A stretch of DNA of 64,000 nucleotides from a virus. Each line of letters opens with the position of its first letter. Positions within the stretch are counted from its first letter, which is position 1. The stretch is from the IMG/VR virus record IMGVR_UViG_3300033146_003076, positions 1 to 64,000 of that record; one strand, 5' to 3'. A model generated the notes under the pieces. That model saw only the letters and a list, made by a program, of their open reading frames with translations. It was not told the DNA's origin and ran no database searches. Below, piece by piece: positions 1-7,491 of the stretch. A program made the translations under genes and the position numbers.

Positions 1-2
1 AT

Positions 3-1364
3 ACTGATGACGAATTATGTGGTGTACAAAAATATCCTTGTAAGACTTTAACTAAAGCTATGAGTATTGCTTCAACACAAAGTTTCAAAAAGATTCAACT
101 TGCTGGTAATTTAACTCTTGACCAAAGTGTAAGTGGAATGGAATTTATAAGTTGGAAAAACGGTCAAGTTGATTTAAACAGTCAATTAAGTTATGGTACT
201 CTTTTTAGAAAAACATACTTAGAAGGAACTATGAATGGGATAATTATGGCTTATGGTTGTAGGATTGGAAATTTACAAAATATCCAAGGATATTTAGAAG
301 GGTGTCTTTTCTTAGAAGAAACTCCTTTAGTAATGAAAGCTAATGGTAGTATTCTTATGTTTAACTGTGCTTCGGCTATAGCAGGTAATGCCTCTCCTGT
401 ATTTGATTATTCTAATGGTGGTATTGACTTATCTATGAGAGCTTATTCAGGTGGTATTAAAATTATAAATTCTACAGATGCTGATAATGTTTCAACTTAT
501 GAATTTATTGCTGGTAAATTTAATTTTGATAATAGTAATACTGCTGGAGATTTTAGTGTGAGAGGAGTTGTTGATACATCTAATATTGATTTAACCGCTA
601 CTGCAAATGTACAATATACAGGTTCAGTTTCTACTAATCGTGTTGAAGAATATGGTGGAGTAATACATCTTGATACTGTTAATGGTACTGATGGTTCTTC
701 ATATCCTATTGGTTTATCTCATGGTTCGGAGGCTTGTAAAACTTTAGCAAATGCTTTATTATTAGCCGAGGAATTTAAATGTAATATTATTGAATTAGAT
801 GGTGCTTTAACTATTACTACCGGTCAAGATATAAGTAATAAAACTATAATAGCTGAACGAAGTTTGGGTAATACTGTTACTGTTGAAACTGGTGCTATTA
901 CCAATGGAACATATTTTGAGAATGTTACTGTTGGTGGTGTTATGAATGGGTCTGTTAGATATACAAATTGTGTTATTACTGGTGTTGCTAATTTTGATGG
1001 TGGTGCTAAGAACTCACTAATTGTTGGAGATATAACTATAAGTGGTACTGGTTCAAATAATTTCACTGAGTGTGATACTTATATAACTTCATCTACTAAT
1101 CTTAATATTACTGTTGGTTCTGGTAATTTAAACATTATTAAAGGACGGATGGGTATTAATCTTCTTGGTAAAACTGGTGCAGAAGCATTAGTTATAGATT
1201 TAATTGCTGGTAGAGTAAATGTAGAATCATCTTGTGTTGCAGGTACTGTTATGGTTGCAGGTAATGCTAGTGTTGTAGATAATAGTTCATCAGGTTGTAC
1301 TGTGGATATATCAGCTTTAACAACAAGAAGACAAGAAACTAATAATAATATTTTTGGAGCATAA
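3..1364 (+). CDS. Beta-helix tail fibre/receptor-binding protein (5' end cut by window edge)
   Basis: The reading frame is open to the left edge, so the gene begins outside the window; the first ATG at 60 is probably internal. The protein is Ser/Thr/Asn/Gly-rich, lacks Lys/Glu-rich helical segments and consists of short beta-prone repeats, as in right-handed beta-helix virion fibres. Two related modules are visible: a CKTL..A...A stretch near the window edge followed by an I.L.G.LT strand, and the same arrangement again at about residues 215-250 after a GTDGSSYPIG motif. That GTDG..YPIG plus TL..A pattern is common in phage fibre modules. It heads the structural gene block. A receptor-binding role is inferred; fold and partner are not shown. 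Confidence 0.7.
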   Translation, partial: TDDELCGVQKYPCKTLTKAMSIASTQSFKKIQLAGNLTLDQSVSGMEFISWKNGQVDLNSQLSYGTLFRKTYLEGTMNGIIMAYGCRIGNLQNIQGYLEGCLFLEETPLVMKANGSILMFNCASAIAGNASPVFDYSNGGIDLSMRAYSGGIKIINSTDADNVSTYEFIAGKFNFDNSNTAGDFSVRGVVDTSNIDLTATANVQYTGSVSTNRVEEYGGVIHLDTVNGTDGSSYPIGLSHGSEACKTLANALLLAEEFKCNIIELDGALTITTGQDISNKTIIAERSLGNTVTVETGAITNGTYFENVTVGGVMNGSVRYTNCVITGVANFDGGAKNSLIVGDITISGTGSNNFTECDTYITSSTNLNITVGSGNLNIIKGRMGINLLGKTGAEALVIDLIAGRVNVESSCVAGTVMVAGNASVVDNSSSGCTVDISALTTRRQETNNNIFGA

Positions 1365-1368
1365 AAAA

Positions 1369-1677
1369 ATGAAAGAGACGATAGAAAAACATCAATTAAA
1401 GATTACAATAGGAGTCGCTGTAGTGGTTTTATTATTTATTATTGGAGCGACCGTACAATTTTCAAGTTGGAAAGCTAATATGGAACAAGATATTACATTA
1501 CTTGAAAAAGGTATGGAGCATCATACTCGTGCTTATGCTGAGCATGACACTAGGTTAGATTTATTAGAAAGTGAAAATACAGATATACAGGTACGACTTG
1601 CAATGATTGAAACTAAACTAACAAATATCGAAACTATATTAATTGAAATTAAAGAAGATTTAAAAAAAGGTAGGTGA
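1369..1677 (+). CDS. Single-pass membrane protein with coiled coil
   Basis: About 102 residues. A short basic N-terminus is followed by one hydrophobic segment (about residues 12-33) and then a heptad-like, charged coiled coil to the C-terminus. I chose the ATG at 1369 because GGAG lies 10 nt upstream; a TTG at 1354 in the same frame would overlap the previous gene. The shape (anchor plus periplasm/cytoplasm-facing coiled coil) resembles small lysis-cassette or fibre-associated membrane proteins of phages, but no family was recognised. Confidence 0.65.
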   Translation: MKETIEKHQLKITIGVAVVVLLFIIGATVQFSSWKANMEQDITLLEKGMEHHTRAYAEHDTRLDLLESENTDIQVRLAMIETKLTNIETILIEIKEDLKKGR

Positions 1678-1683
1678 ATTAAA

Positions 1684-2508
1684 TTGAGTTATCAAGACAA
1701 TGTACAACACAAAAATGATTGGTCCATTGAATTACAAGTGTCTGGGAGACAACCTCCTAAAATTATTACTTGGGATTTTCGTAATAGAGAAGTTTTACCT
1801 ACTTTCTGGTTTTCTGATGTACATTTAGGTCATCAACAATGCGATTTAGATTTGTTTAAAGCTAATGTTGATAGAGTTGGTGAGAAAGGAATACCTTGTG
1901 CAGATTTAGGAGATTTAATAGAAAATGCTACCAGAGATAGTGTTGGTAGTGGTGTTTATGACCAACAAGAAATAGCTCAGGAACAATTAGAACACGCTGT
2001 TGAATTATATAAACCATTAGCTGATGCAGGATTATTGAAAAGTATGCAACCAGGTAATCATGAGTTAAGATGTTATAATCAAGGTGGAATAAATCTCACC
2101 AGAGTCATGGCTAAAATGCTTGATGTTCAATATGGTGGTGTTGGTATTGTACATTATATTATGGTTGGTAAAGAAAGATATACAGTATATTCAACACATG
2201 GTGGCGGTGGTTCAACAACACCTGCTGGAAAACTTAATGCTATGTTAAGATTAGAAAAAATAGTAAACACAGATTTATATATACAAGGTCATGTTCACGA
2301 TACATTATATCAAGCAAGACAATTTTTTGATTTCAATAAAAGTGGTAGACATTTAGTAAAAAAGAAAAAACATTTCGTTTGTAATGGTGCTTACTTAGAT
2401 TATTGGGGTAGTTATGGACAAGTTAAAGCATACTCTCCAACTAATAAAGGTAATGCCCAGATAACTTTTGATGGAACAAAACATGAAACTAAGGTAAGTT
2501 TCGTTTAA
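1684..2508 (+). CDS. Calcineurin-like metallophosphoesterase
   Basis: A 274-residue protein with the full metallophosphoesterase motif set: DVH at residues 45-47, GD at 76-77, GNHE at 124-127, a His in THGGGG near 172 and GHVH at 202-205. These residues bind the dinuclear metal centre of the calcineurin superfamily. Start is a TTG at 1684 with GGTGA 8 nt upstream; no ATG fits near it. The enzyme class is secure, but the substrate (nucleic acid, nucleotide or phosphoprotein) cannot be told. Its place between fibre and capsid genes is unusual for a soluble enzyme; it may be a late accessory function. Confidence 0.85.
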   Translation: MSYQDNVQHKNDWSIELQVSGRQPPKIITWDFRNREVLPTFWFSDVHLGHQQCDLDLFKANVDRVGEKGIPCADLGDLIENATRDSVGSGVYDQQEIAQEQLEHAVELYKPLADAGLLKSMQPGNHELRCYNQGGINLTRVMAKMLDVQYGGVGIVHYIMVGKERYTVYSTHGGGGSTTPAGKLNAMLRLEKIVNTDLYIQGHVHDTLYQARQFFDFNKSGRHLVKKKKHFVCNGAYLDYWGSYGQVKAYSPTNKGNAQITFDGTKHETKVSFV

Positions 2509-2534
2509 AAATAAGAAATAATAGGTGAAAAAAT

Positions 2535-2954
2535 ATGGCATTAAAATTAGTAAAAGATTATAAAGGTTATGAAGCAGAATATTGGAAAATTAACGAGTTT
2601 CGTTACAATATTTTACAGGGTAGATGTGAAGTTATGTTAACTTTATATAAAGATAAATCTGTTCGTGATAGTTCCATTTCTGAGTTTATTTATAATGAAA
2701 CTTTAAGTTTTGATTATTCTTCAGAACCTACTTTGGCTTCACTTTATGTTAAGATCAAAGAACCAAACATGAAAATTGTTTATGATAATTTAAGGAATGT
2801 TACTTATATAAATGCAGATAATGAGGCTATTGATGCTACTGTGTTACAGAAAGAAGATGGTAGTTATTATTATGTTGATGATAATGATGCAGAAATTGTT
2901 GTTACTATTTTAAAAGAGAATGTGAACCCTTTTTCAGGTTCCGTTGATTGTTAG
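2535..2954 (+). CDS. Conserved-looking structural-block protein, function unknown
   Basis: 139 residues, start ATG at 2535 behind a GGTGA site. The protein opens with a KDYKGYEAEYWKI stretch and is mostly beta-prone, with acidic residues near the C-terminus. It is co-directional with and immediately upstream of the BppU-like gene, so a neck/tail/baseplate structural role is likely. No domain was recognised. Confidence 0.6.
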   Translation: MALKLVKDYKGYEAEYWKINEFRYNILQGRCEVMLTLYKDKSVRDSSISEFIYNETLSFDYSSEPTLASLYVKIKEPNMKIVYDNLRNVTYINADNEAIDATVLQKEDGSYYYVDDNDAEIVVTILKENVNPFSGSVDC

Positions 2955-2963
2955 GTGAATATT

Positions 2964-3347
2964 ATGACTTGTGAAAATACTAAAGATTATATTACAGAAA
3001 CTGATAATGTTTTTATTACTTATGTTGGTGATACTTTTATTAGGGATGAGGTTGTTGTAGATTCTGATGGTAATGCTATCGATATTACTGGTTACACTAT
3101 TTATTTTACTGTAAAGAAAAGTTATTCTGATTCTGATACTAATGCTGTTATTAAGAATACTATAACTACTTTTACTTCTGATTCTGAGGGTAAATATCAA
3201 TTAGTTGTTTCTAGTACTCTTACTTCTGCAATGGTTCCTGGCATTTATGTTTGTGACATAAAGACTAAAGATGCTAGTGATAATATTACTACTATCAAAA
3301 ACGGTAACTTTATTGTAAAAAGTAGTGTAACTGATGATACTTCTTAA
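2964..3347 (+). CDS. BppU-like N-terminal domain / Ig-like structural protein
   Basis: About 127 residues from the ATG at 2964, preceded by GGTGA (an in-frame GTG at 2955 is less likely). The pattern GDTF...D..G..ITGYTIYFTVKK...SEGKYQLVVSS..T..MVPGIYVCDI...I..GNF.V matches the small beta-sandwich found at the N-terminus of siphophage baseplate upper proteins and in capsid/tail Ig-like domains. This domain usually attaches receptor-binding modules to the baseplate. Assignment is by pattern only. Confidence 0.6.
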   Translation: MTCENTKDYITETDNVFITYVGDTFIRDEVVVDSDGNAIDITGYTIYFTVKKSYSDSDTNAVIKNTITTFTSDSEGKYQLVVSSTLTSAMVPGIYVCDIKTKDASDNITTIKNGNFIVKSSVTDDTS

Positions 3348-3378
3348 TTTTTTCTTCTTTTTCTTTCTTTTTTCTGGG
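3348..3378 (+). terminator. T-rich archaeal-type terminator
   Basis: The stop codon at 3345-3347 is followed by a pyrimidine tract dominated by runs of T (TTTTTTCTTCTTTTTCTTTC...). Archaeal RNA polymerase terminates at oligo-T tracts, and a promoter follows directly, so this is the likely end of the first transcription unit. Confidence 0.55.
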
Positions 3379-3383
3379 ATTTA

Positions 3384-3424
3384 ACCGGAATCTTTATAAA
3401 TAAATTTAATCATATTATATTAGT
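3384..3424 (+). promoter_or_regulatory. Archaeal TATA promoter, leaderless-type
   Basis: TTTATAAATAAATTTAATCA begins at about 3393, with purine-rich GGAATC just upstream as a possible BRE. The TATA centre is about 27 nt from the protease ATG at 3425, so transcription should start at or next to the start codon. The same 20-nt sequence recurs at 16,084, which strongly supports a functional promoter. Confidence 0.7.
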
Positions 3425-4981
3425 ATGGAAAAGAATATATCTGTACAAGAAATCATACATCATCCTGTTTTCAAGAAAATTGTATCTAAATTATCTGAGG
3501 GAACAAAATATTCTGGTTCTGATTTAGAGAAAGATGTAAAATTACCTTATGTTATTAAAGACAAAATTTTAATGAGTCCTGGTGTTTGGAATTCTTTTTT
3601 CTATTCAACTGATGCTATAATTTCTGCTTTTAAAAATACTGATTGGGAAGATAAAGAAGTACGTTCTTTATTTTTAGATCATGAAGACCGTAATGCCCGT
3701 GAATGGGTTGGTGAAGTAAATAATATTAGATTAAATGGTGAAAATCTTATTGGTGATTTGGTTATTGTTGATAAGAATACTGCGATTAAATTAGCTTATG
3801 GTGCTAAGATGGGTATTTCCCCTAAAGTCCATGGTGGTAATGATGATGGTAAGATGATTGATTTTTTATACGATAATTTTAGTGTTGTTATCAATCCTGC
3901 TATTAAAACTGCTTATATTAATAATAGTCAAAAAGAAGACTTAAAAAGTAAAAAACCTTATGGTGATGTTAGTTATGCTGACCCTGGTTATCAAAAAGAT
4001 GGTATGTTTCGTTATCCTTTGGATACTGTAAATCATGTCCGTTCTGCTTGGAATTATATTAATATGCCTAAAAATCAGAAATTTTATTCTGAGTCTGAAC
4101 TTGGTAAAATAAAATCTAAGATTAAACAGGCTGCTGAACGCCAAGATATTGAAATAAAAAATTCGGAGACAGAATTATCAGAATTACCTTTATTAGAAAG
4201 GGGTGCTGTAATAGAACGTCTTCATCATGATACTTATTTGTCATTAGTTAATTTTGTTAATGAACAGGGAGAATTACCTCCTGCACAATTTCTTTATGAA
4301 TCTCTTGCTAGAGATAATTTAAAGTATAACAAGAATTATTATGACAGAGAGGATAAATTAAAAAGTATATCAATAGATATTCAGGAGGTAACAAAAATGT
4401 CTGAAGAACAAACAGAAAATAAACCTGATGAGCAAGTTCAAGAAGTTAAAACTGAAGAAGTTAAAACTGAAGAAGTTAAAACTGAAGAAGTTAAAACTGA
4501 AGAAGTTAAAACAGAAGAAGTTAAGACTGAGGTTAAAGAGGAATCTGCAACTGAAGAAGTTAAAGCTGACGAAGTTAAGACTGAGGAAGTTAAAACAGAA
4601 GAACCTGCACAGGCAACAAACGAAATGAGCGATGTTATGGCTTTATTAAAAGACATACAATCAAAAATATCTGCTAATAGTGATGCAATTAAAGAAATGC
4701 AAGAAACAAAAAAAGAAAAAGCTGATGTTAAAAAAGACGATAAAAAGGAAGACGAAAAAGCTGAAAAAGTAGAAAAAGAAGTTATCAAGGATGATAAAAA
4801 GGAAGAAAAAAAGATGTCTGATAATGAAAAAACAATTCAAGAGATGTCCGAAAAGATTAATGTTTTAGAAGGTAAATTAAATGAACCTGAAAAACTAATA
4901 AAAAAAGTGGCTGAATTAAGTCAATCAACTGATACTGTTGATGCTGATGATTCATTTATGTCATTATTAAAATCATGCTAA
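3425..4981 (+). CDS. Prohead maturation protease fused to scaffold domain
   Basis: 518 residues. Residues about 40-165 look like an HK97-type (U35/S78-like) prohead protease, with candidate catalytic His86 in FLDHEDRN and Ser132 in the GISP motif. Residues about 178-245 carry a YGDVSYADPGYQ...RYPLDT..H...AW.YIN...K.K...A module common next to phage proteases. After a linker, residues 325-518 form a Lys/Glu-rich, EVKTE-repeated coiled-coil scaffold. The gene lies directly before the major capsid gene, the normal place for protease and scaffold. The enzyme should cleave the scaffold and trim the capsid protein inside the prohead. Likely leaderless mRNA from the promoter at 3393. Confidence 0.8.
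   Translation: MEKNISVQEIIHHPVFKKIVSKLSEGTKYSGSDLEKDVKLPYVIKDKILMSPGVWNSFFYSTDAIISAFKNTDWEDKEVRSLFLDHEDRNAREWVGEVNNIRLNGENLIGDLVIVDKNTAIKLAYGAKMGISPKVHGGNDDGKMIDFLYDNFSVVINPAIKTAYINNSQKEDLKSKKPYGDVSYADPGYQKDGMFRYPLDTVNHVRSAWNYINMPKNQKFYSESELGKIKSKIKQAAERQDIEIKNSETELSELPLLERGAVIERLHHDTYLSLVNFVNEQGELPPAQFLYESLARDNLKYNKNYYDREDKLKSISIDIQEVTKMSEEQTENKPDEQVQEVKTEEVKTEEVKTEEVKTEEVKTEEVKTEVKEESATEEVKADEVKTEEVKTEEPAQATNEMSDVMALLKDIQSKISANSDAIKEMQETKKEKADVKKDDKKEDEKAEKVEKEVIKDDKKEEKKMSDNEKTIQEMSEKINVLEGKLNEPEKLIKKVAELSQSTDTVDADDSFMSLLKSC
4397..4981 (+). CDS. Internal in-frame start: separate scaffold protein
   Basis: Within the protease gene and in the same frame, an ATG at 4397 is preceded by a perfect GGAGGT (4384-4389) with 7 nt spacing. 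This is a better ribosome binding site than most genes here have. Translation from it would give a 194-residue scaffold lacking the protease, made of EVKTE repeats, a coiled coil (about 225-300 of the full protein numbering +200) and an acidic C-terminus. The arrangement is the same in principle as lambda C/Nu3. The site is seen; its use is inferred. Confidence 0.7.
   Translation: MSEEQTENKPDEQVQEVKTEEVKTEEVKTEEVKTEEVKTEEVKTEVKEESATEEVKADEVKTEEVKTEEPAQATNEMSDVMALLKDIQSKISANSDAIKEMQETKKEKADVKKDDKKEDEKAEKVEKEVIKDDKKEEKKMSDNEKTIQEMSEKINVLEGKLNEPEKLIKKVAELSQSTDTVDADDSFMSLLKSC
4442..4600 (+). repeat. 15-bp tandem repeat encoding EVKTE units
   Basis: GAAGTTAAAACTGAA is repeated about six times in a row (4442-4531) and again, more diverged, to about 4600. 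It encodes EEVKT units in the scaffold domain. Near-identical neighbours show recent expansion by slippage. Confidence 0.8.
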
Positions 4982-5002
4982 TAACATGGAGGTCAAAATA
5001 AA

Positions 5003-5941
5003 ATGAAACAAACAATACAAGAATTAGCTGGAGAAACAACAACTTCAACTACTGGAATTAATACAGTACAGGGAAAGGAATGGTTGGACTCTGTGTTAAG
5101 AACTGCTCAACAAAAGATGTACTTTCATCAATTTGCTAAGGTGGTTAATACTGGAAAAGGTAATAAAGAAATTGCTGTCCCTATAGCTACAACTAACAAA
5201 GTTTTCACATCTGTGTCAACTCAAGCTGCTCTTAGAACAATGACAGAAATTGACAATTTAAATGCTGTTGTATTTACACCAGTAACTGCTAAATTAGGTG
5301 CTATCATATCTAAAGACGCTATTGATACATCACGTGTAGATTTAATCTCTTTCGCTAGAGAACAAATTGCTTATGATGCTGCATTAATGATTGATCAATC
5401 ATTTGCAACTGCTATCGAAGCTGCTTCAAGTCCTGCTGCTACATTATATGGTGGTGCCGCTACAAGTACTGCTACACTTGCTGATGGAGACGTTATTACA
5501 ACTGCTTTACTTGCAAAATGTCAAAGATACTTAAAAGCTAATGGATGGATGCCTGAACCTGATAAACCATTTGTATGTTTTATCCCTGCTGTTGCTGAAG
5601 AAACTTTCTTAGGTGACACACAATTCACTAATGCCGAAAAATATGGTAGTAATGAAGTTGTAATGAACGGTGAAATTGGTAAATATCTTGGTATAAAAAT
5701 AATTGTAACTGAACAATGTCCTTCTCATTCCGATTGGGGAAGTGGAAGTGATGTAGATGGTCACAGTTGTTTCTTAGCTAAATCTAAAGTTTCCTATGGT
5801 ATTGGTTACAGAGAACAACCAAAATTAGATTGGGAATACAAAAAAGATGAAGCTGCTTACAAGATCTATTTAGATATGGCTTATCAATGTAAAACATTAC
5901 AAGAAAATGCTCTTGTAGTTTTAAAAGTAACAGATATTTAG
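5003..5941 (+). CDS. Major capsid protein (HK97 fold)
   Basis: 312 residues, ATG at 5003 with GGAGGT 9 nt upstream. It lies right after the protease/scaffold gene, the hallmark position. The sequence has an N-terminal helical arm, an extended loop region with IAVPIATTNKVFTSVS, then LGAIISKDAIDTS and a peripheral/axial domain, ending in QENALVVLKVTD, typical for HK97-like coat proteins that end in a beta strand lining the shell. Expected to build the icosahedral head. Family identity is from position and general pattern, not from a database match. Confidence 0.85.
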   Translation: MKQTIQELAGETTTSTTGINTVQGKEWLDSVLRTAQQKMYFHQFAKVVNTGKGNKEIAVPIATTNKVFTSVSTQAALRTMTEIDNLNAVVFTPVTAKLGAIISKDAIDTSRVDLISFAREQIAYDAALMIDQSFATAIEAASSPAATLYGGAATSTATLADGDVITTALLAKCQRYLKANGWMPEPDKPFVCFIPAVAEETFLGDTQFTNAEKYGSNEVVMNGEIGKYLGIKIIVTEQCPSHSDWGSGSDVDGHSCFLAKSKVSYGIGYREQPKLDWEYKKDEAAYKIYLDMAYQCKTLQENALVVLKVTDI

Positions 5942-5985
5942 ATATATCTGATTTTTTTATTTTTTATTTTTTATTTTAAATGTTA
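5942..5985 (+). terminator. Oligo-T terminator after capsid gene
   Basis: Three T-runs (TTTTTTTA, TTTTTTA, TTTTTTA) follow the capsid stop codon, the strongest T-tract in this part of the block. It probably reduces transcription past the highly needed capsid gene. Confidence 0.6.
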
Positions 5986-5996
5986 AGGTTTAAAAA

Positions 5997-6293
5997 ATGA
6001 ATATAAATGTTAAATTAAAAGAAGGCGTAAATGTTATTGCTAATAGTAAATTAACTATGCGTAATGGAAAAGAGTATTCTATTTCTGAAGATTTGTATGA
6101 TTCTTCTGTTATGGATAAAATCAAATCTGTTTTTGCTAAAGTTGAAAAACATATTGTTGATGAAATTCCAAAAGAAGAAGTTAAGGTAAAACCTGTTTCT
6201 TCTGGTATAACTACTACTGATAGTCTTTATAATATGGATAATGGTGTTGGTAATAACAAATATAAACAATCTTTGAAAAAAAAGAAATATTAA
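5997..6293 (+). CDS. Small basic protein after capsid gene, unknown
   Basis: 98 residues, ATG at 5997 with AAGGT 7 nt upstream. N-terminal half is beta-prone (NVKLKEGVNVIANSKLTMRNGKEYSIS), the C-terminus ends in a Lys-rich tail (KKKK). Position between capsid and a structural gene suggests a head protein such as a head-completion or decoration factor, but nothing specific was recognised. Confidence 0.55.
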   Translation: MNINVKLKEGVNVIANSKLTMRNGKEYSISEDLYDSSVMDKIKSVFAKVEKHIVDEIPKEEVKVKPVSSGITTTDSLYNMDNGVGNNKYKQSLKKKKY

Positions 6294-6331
6294 TTTTTTT
6301 ATAAATATAAAATATGGGATGGTAATAAAAT
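6294..6331 (+). promoter_or_regulatory. Possible TATA promoter
   Basis: A T-run followed by TTTATAAATATAAAATA lies 25-30 nt before the ATG at 6332. It matches the archaeal TATA pattern and would give a nearly leaderless mRNA, but the surroundings are so A+T-rich that chance is possible. Confidence 0.35.
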
Positions 6332-6817
6332 ATGGCTGCAATTTTTACTTGGAAAGAATATAATGGTGCTGGAGGCACAGAAACCGATATTACTAATTTG
6401 AATATGGGTGATTTGGATCAAGCTAATATTGCTACCCCTTCTGATTATCCTATTATGGCTGGTTCTAATACTTTTGAAAAATATGTTAAAGGTGGTTTTA
6501 CTGGCACATTTTCTACAATAAATAATTTCCGATTTTATTTAAGTATCGGAACAATTCAAGCTAATGATCATATTTATTTCAATGGTCAAATTACTTCTTA
6601 TACTCAACCTATAAAAACTGATAGTACTATTGCTACTGTTGATATTCCTACTACTGAACCTGGTACTGCTAATGTTAGTATTGGGGGTAATTTATTGGGT
6701 AGTTTATCTGCTCCTGGAACAAGTGATTATATTGTTTTACAATATTCTTCTGCTTATGCTTCTGGTGTTGGTCAACAAGGCCCATTCACTTATACTTTTG
6801 TTTATGACGAGGCTTGA
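6332..6817 (+). CDS. Structural protein (capsid-associated or tail), unknown
   Basis: 161 residues, ATG at 6332. The protein begins with FTWKEYNGAGG..TDITNLNMG and is beta-rich throughout, ending with FTYTFVYDEA, the style of small phage virion proteins such as head decoration or tail spike-base proteins. It stops with TGA, evidence that TGA is a normal stop codon here. Function inferred from position only. Confidence 0.55.
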   Translation: MAAIFTWKEYNGAGGTETDITNLNMGDLDQANIATPSDYPIMAGSNTFEKYVKGGFTGTFSTINNFRFYLSIGTIQANDHIYFNGQITSYTQPIKTDSTIATVDIPTTEPGTANVSIGGNLLGSLSAPGTSDYIVLQYSSAYASGVGQQGPFTYTFVYDEA

Positions 6818-6917
6818 GCACATCCTTTTTCCAAAAAAGCAAAAACTAAAAATTCAAATTCACAGACATTTTATGTCTTAATCAAACTAATACAATAGTT
6901 AAAAGGAATTCAATACA

Positions 6918-7295
6918 ATGTGGACAGCTTATTATAAAGATGGAAGTTTATTAACTCAATATCCTGATAATGGTAATGAGAATCTTTTTTCTGATATTGT
7001 CCAAGATAATTTGGTTGGATTTCTTGTTGAAACAAAAAACAATTATCGTGTTTATGTTGACATAAAGAGTAAATTTATTGAGGTTAATGGTAAAAAAACT
7101 ATTTTCCCTGAAATTGATACTCCTTTTAGGTTAATATATTTTCGTCGTAATTATGTTTCCATTGTGTTTGGCAGTAATAATAAAATACCTAAAAAAGTAT
7201 TTTCTCATGTTGGCTGGCAAACTACTACAAAAGATGGAAAAAACAAGAAATATGTTTTAGGTTTATATGATAACCATGTTGAGGTTGTTTTATAA
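6918..7295 (+). CDS. Hypothetical protein in structural block
   Basis: 125 residues, ATG at 6918 with AAAGGAA upstream. Aromatic-rich and beta-prone (WTAYYKDGS, FRLIYFRRNYVSIVF, VGWQT). The stop overlaps the next start as TAATG, implying translational coupling. No family recognised; a minor virion protein is likely. Confidence 0.55.
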   Translation: MWTAYYKDGSLLTQYPDNGNENLFSDIVQDNLVGFLVETKNNYRVYVDIKSKFIEVNGKKTIFPEIDTPFRLIYFRRNYVSIVFGSNNKIPKKVFSHVGWQTTTKDGKNKKYVLGLYDNHVEVVL

Positions 7296-7483
7296 TGTCT
7301 GAAAAAACAGAGTCTCTTTCTTTTGAAAGGACTGTAAAAATTGAGTTAACATCTCAAGCTAGAAAGGTATTAAGTTATACTGATATATCTGAAGAAGATG
7401 TTGTTAATGATTATATAAAAAAAAACAAATTTTCTATTGGTGGACACAATATTGTTGTTTACTTAGAAAATTTAAATAGGTGA
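7295..7483 (+). CDS. Small hypothetical protein coupled to neighbours
   Basis: 62 residues, starting in the TAATG overlap at 7295 and ending just before the next GGTGA site. Mixed alpha/beta, charged, no motif recognised. Tight coupling with its upstream neighbour suggests that the two products act together. Confidence 0.5.
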   Translation: MSEKTESLSFERTVKIELTSQARKVLSYTDISEEDVVNDYIKKNKFSIGGHNIVVYLENLNR

Positions 7484-7491
7484 ATAAAAAA

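Noticed and set aside
4428-4628. Plus-strand KLKKLKLKK frame in the scaffold repeat
   Set aside because: Second frame of the same tandem repeat; openness is caused by the repeat period of 15.
4438-4788. Minus-strand open frame with LTSSV repeats under the scaffold repeat
   Set aside because: It is only the antisense of the 15-bp EVKTE repeat; no start site or conservation.
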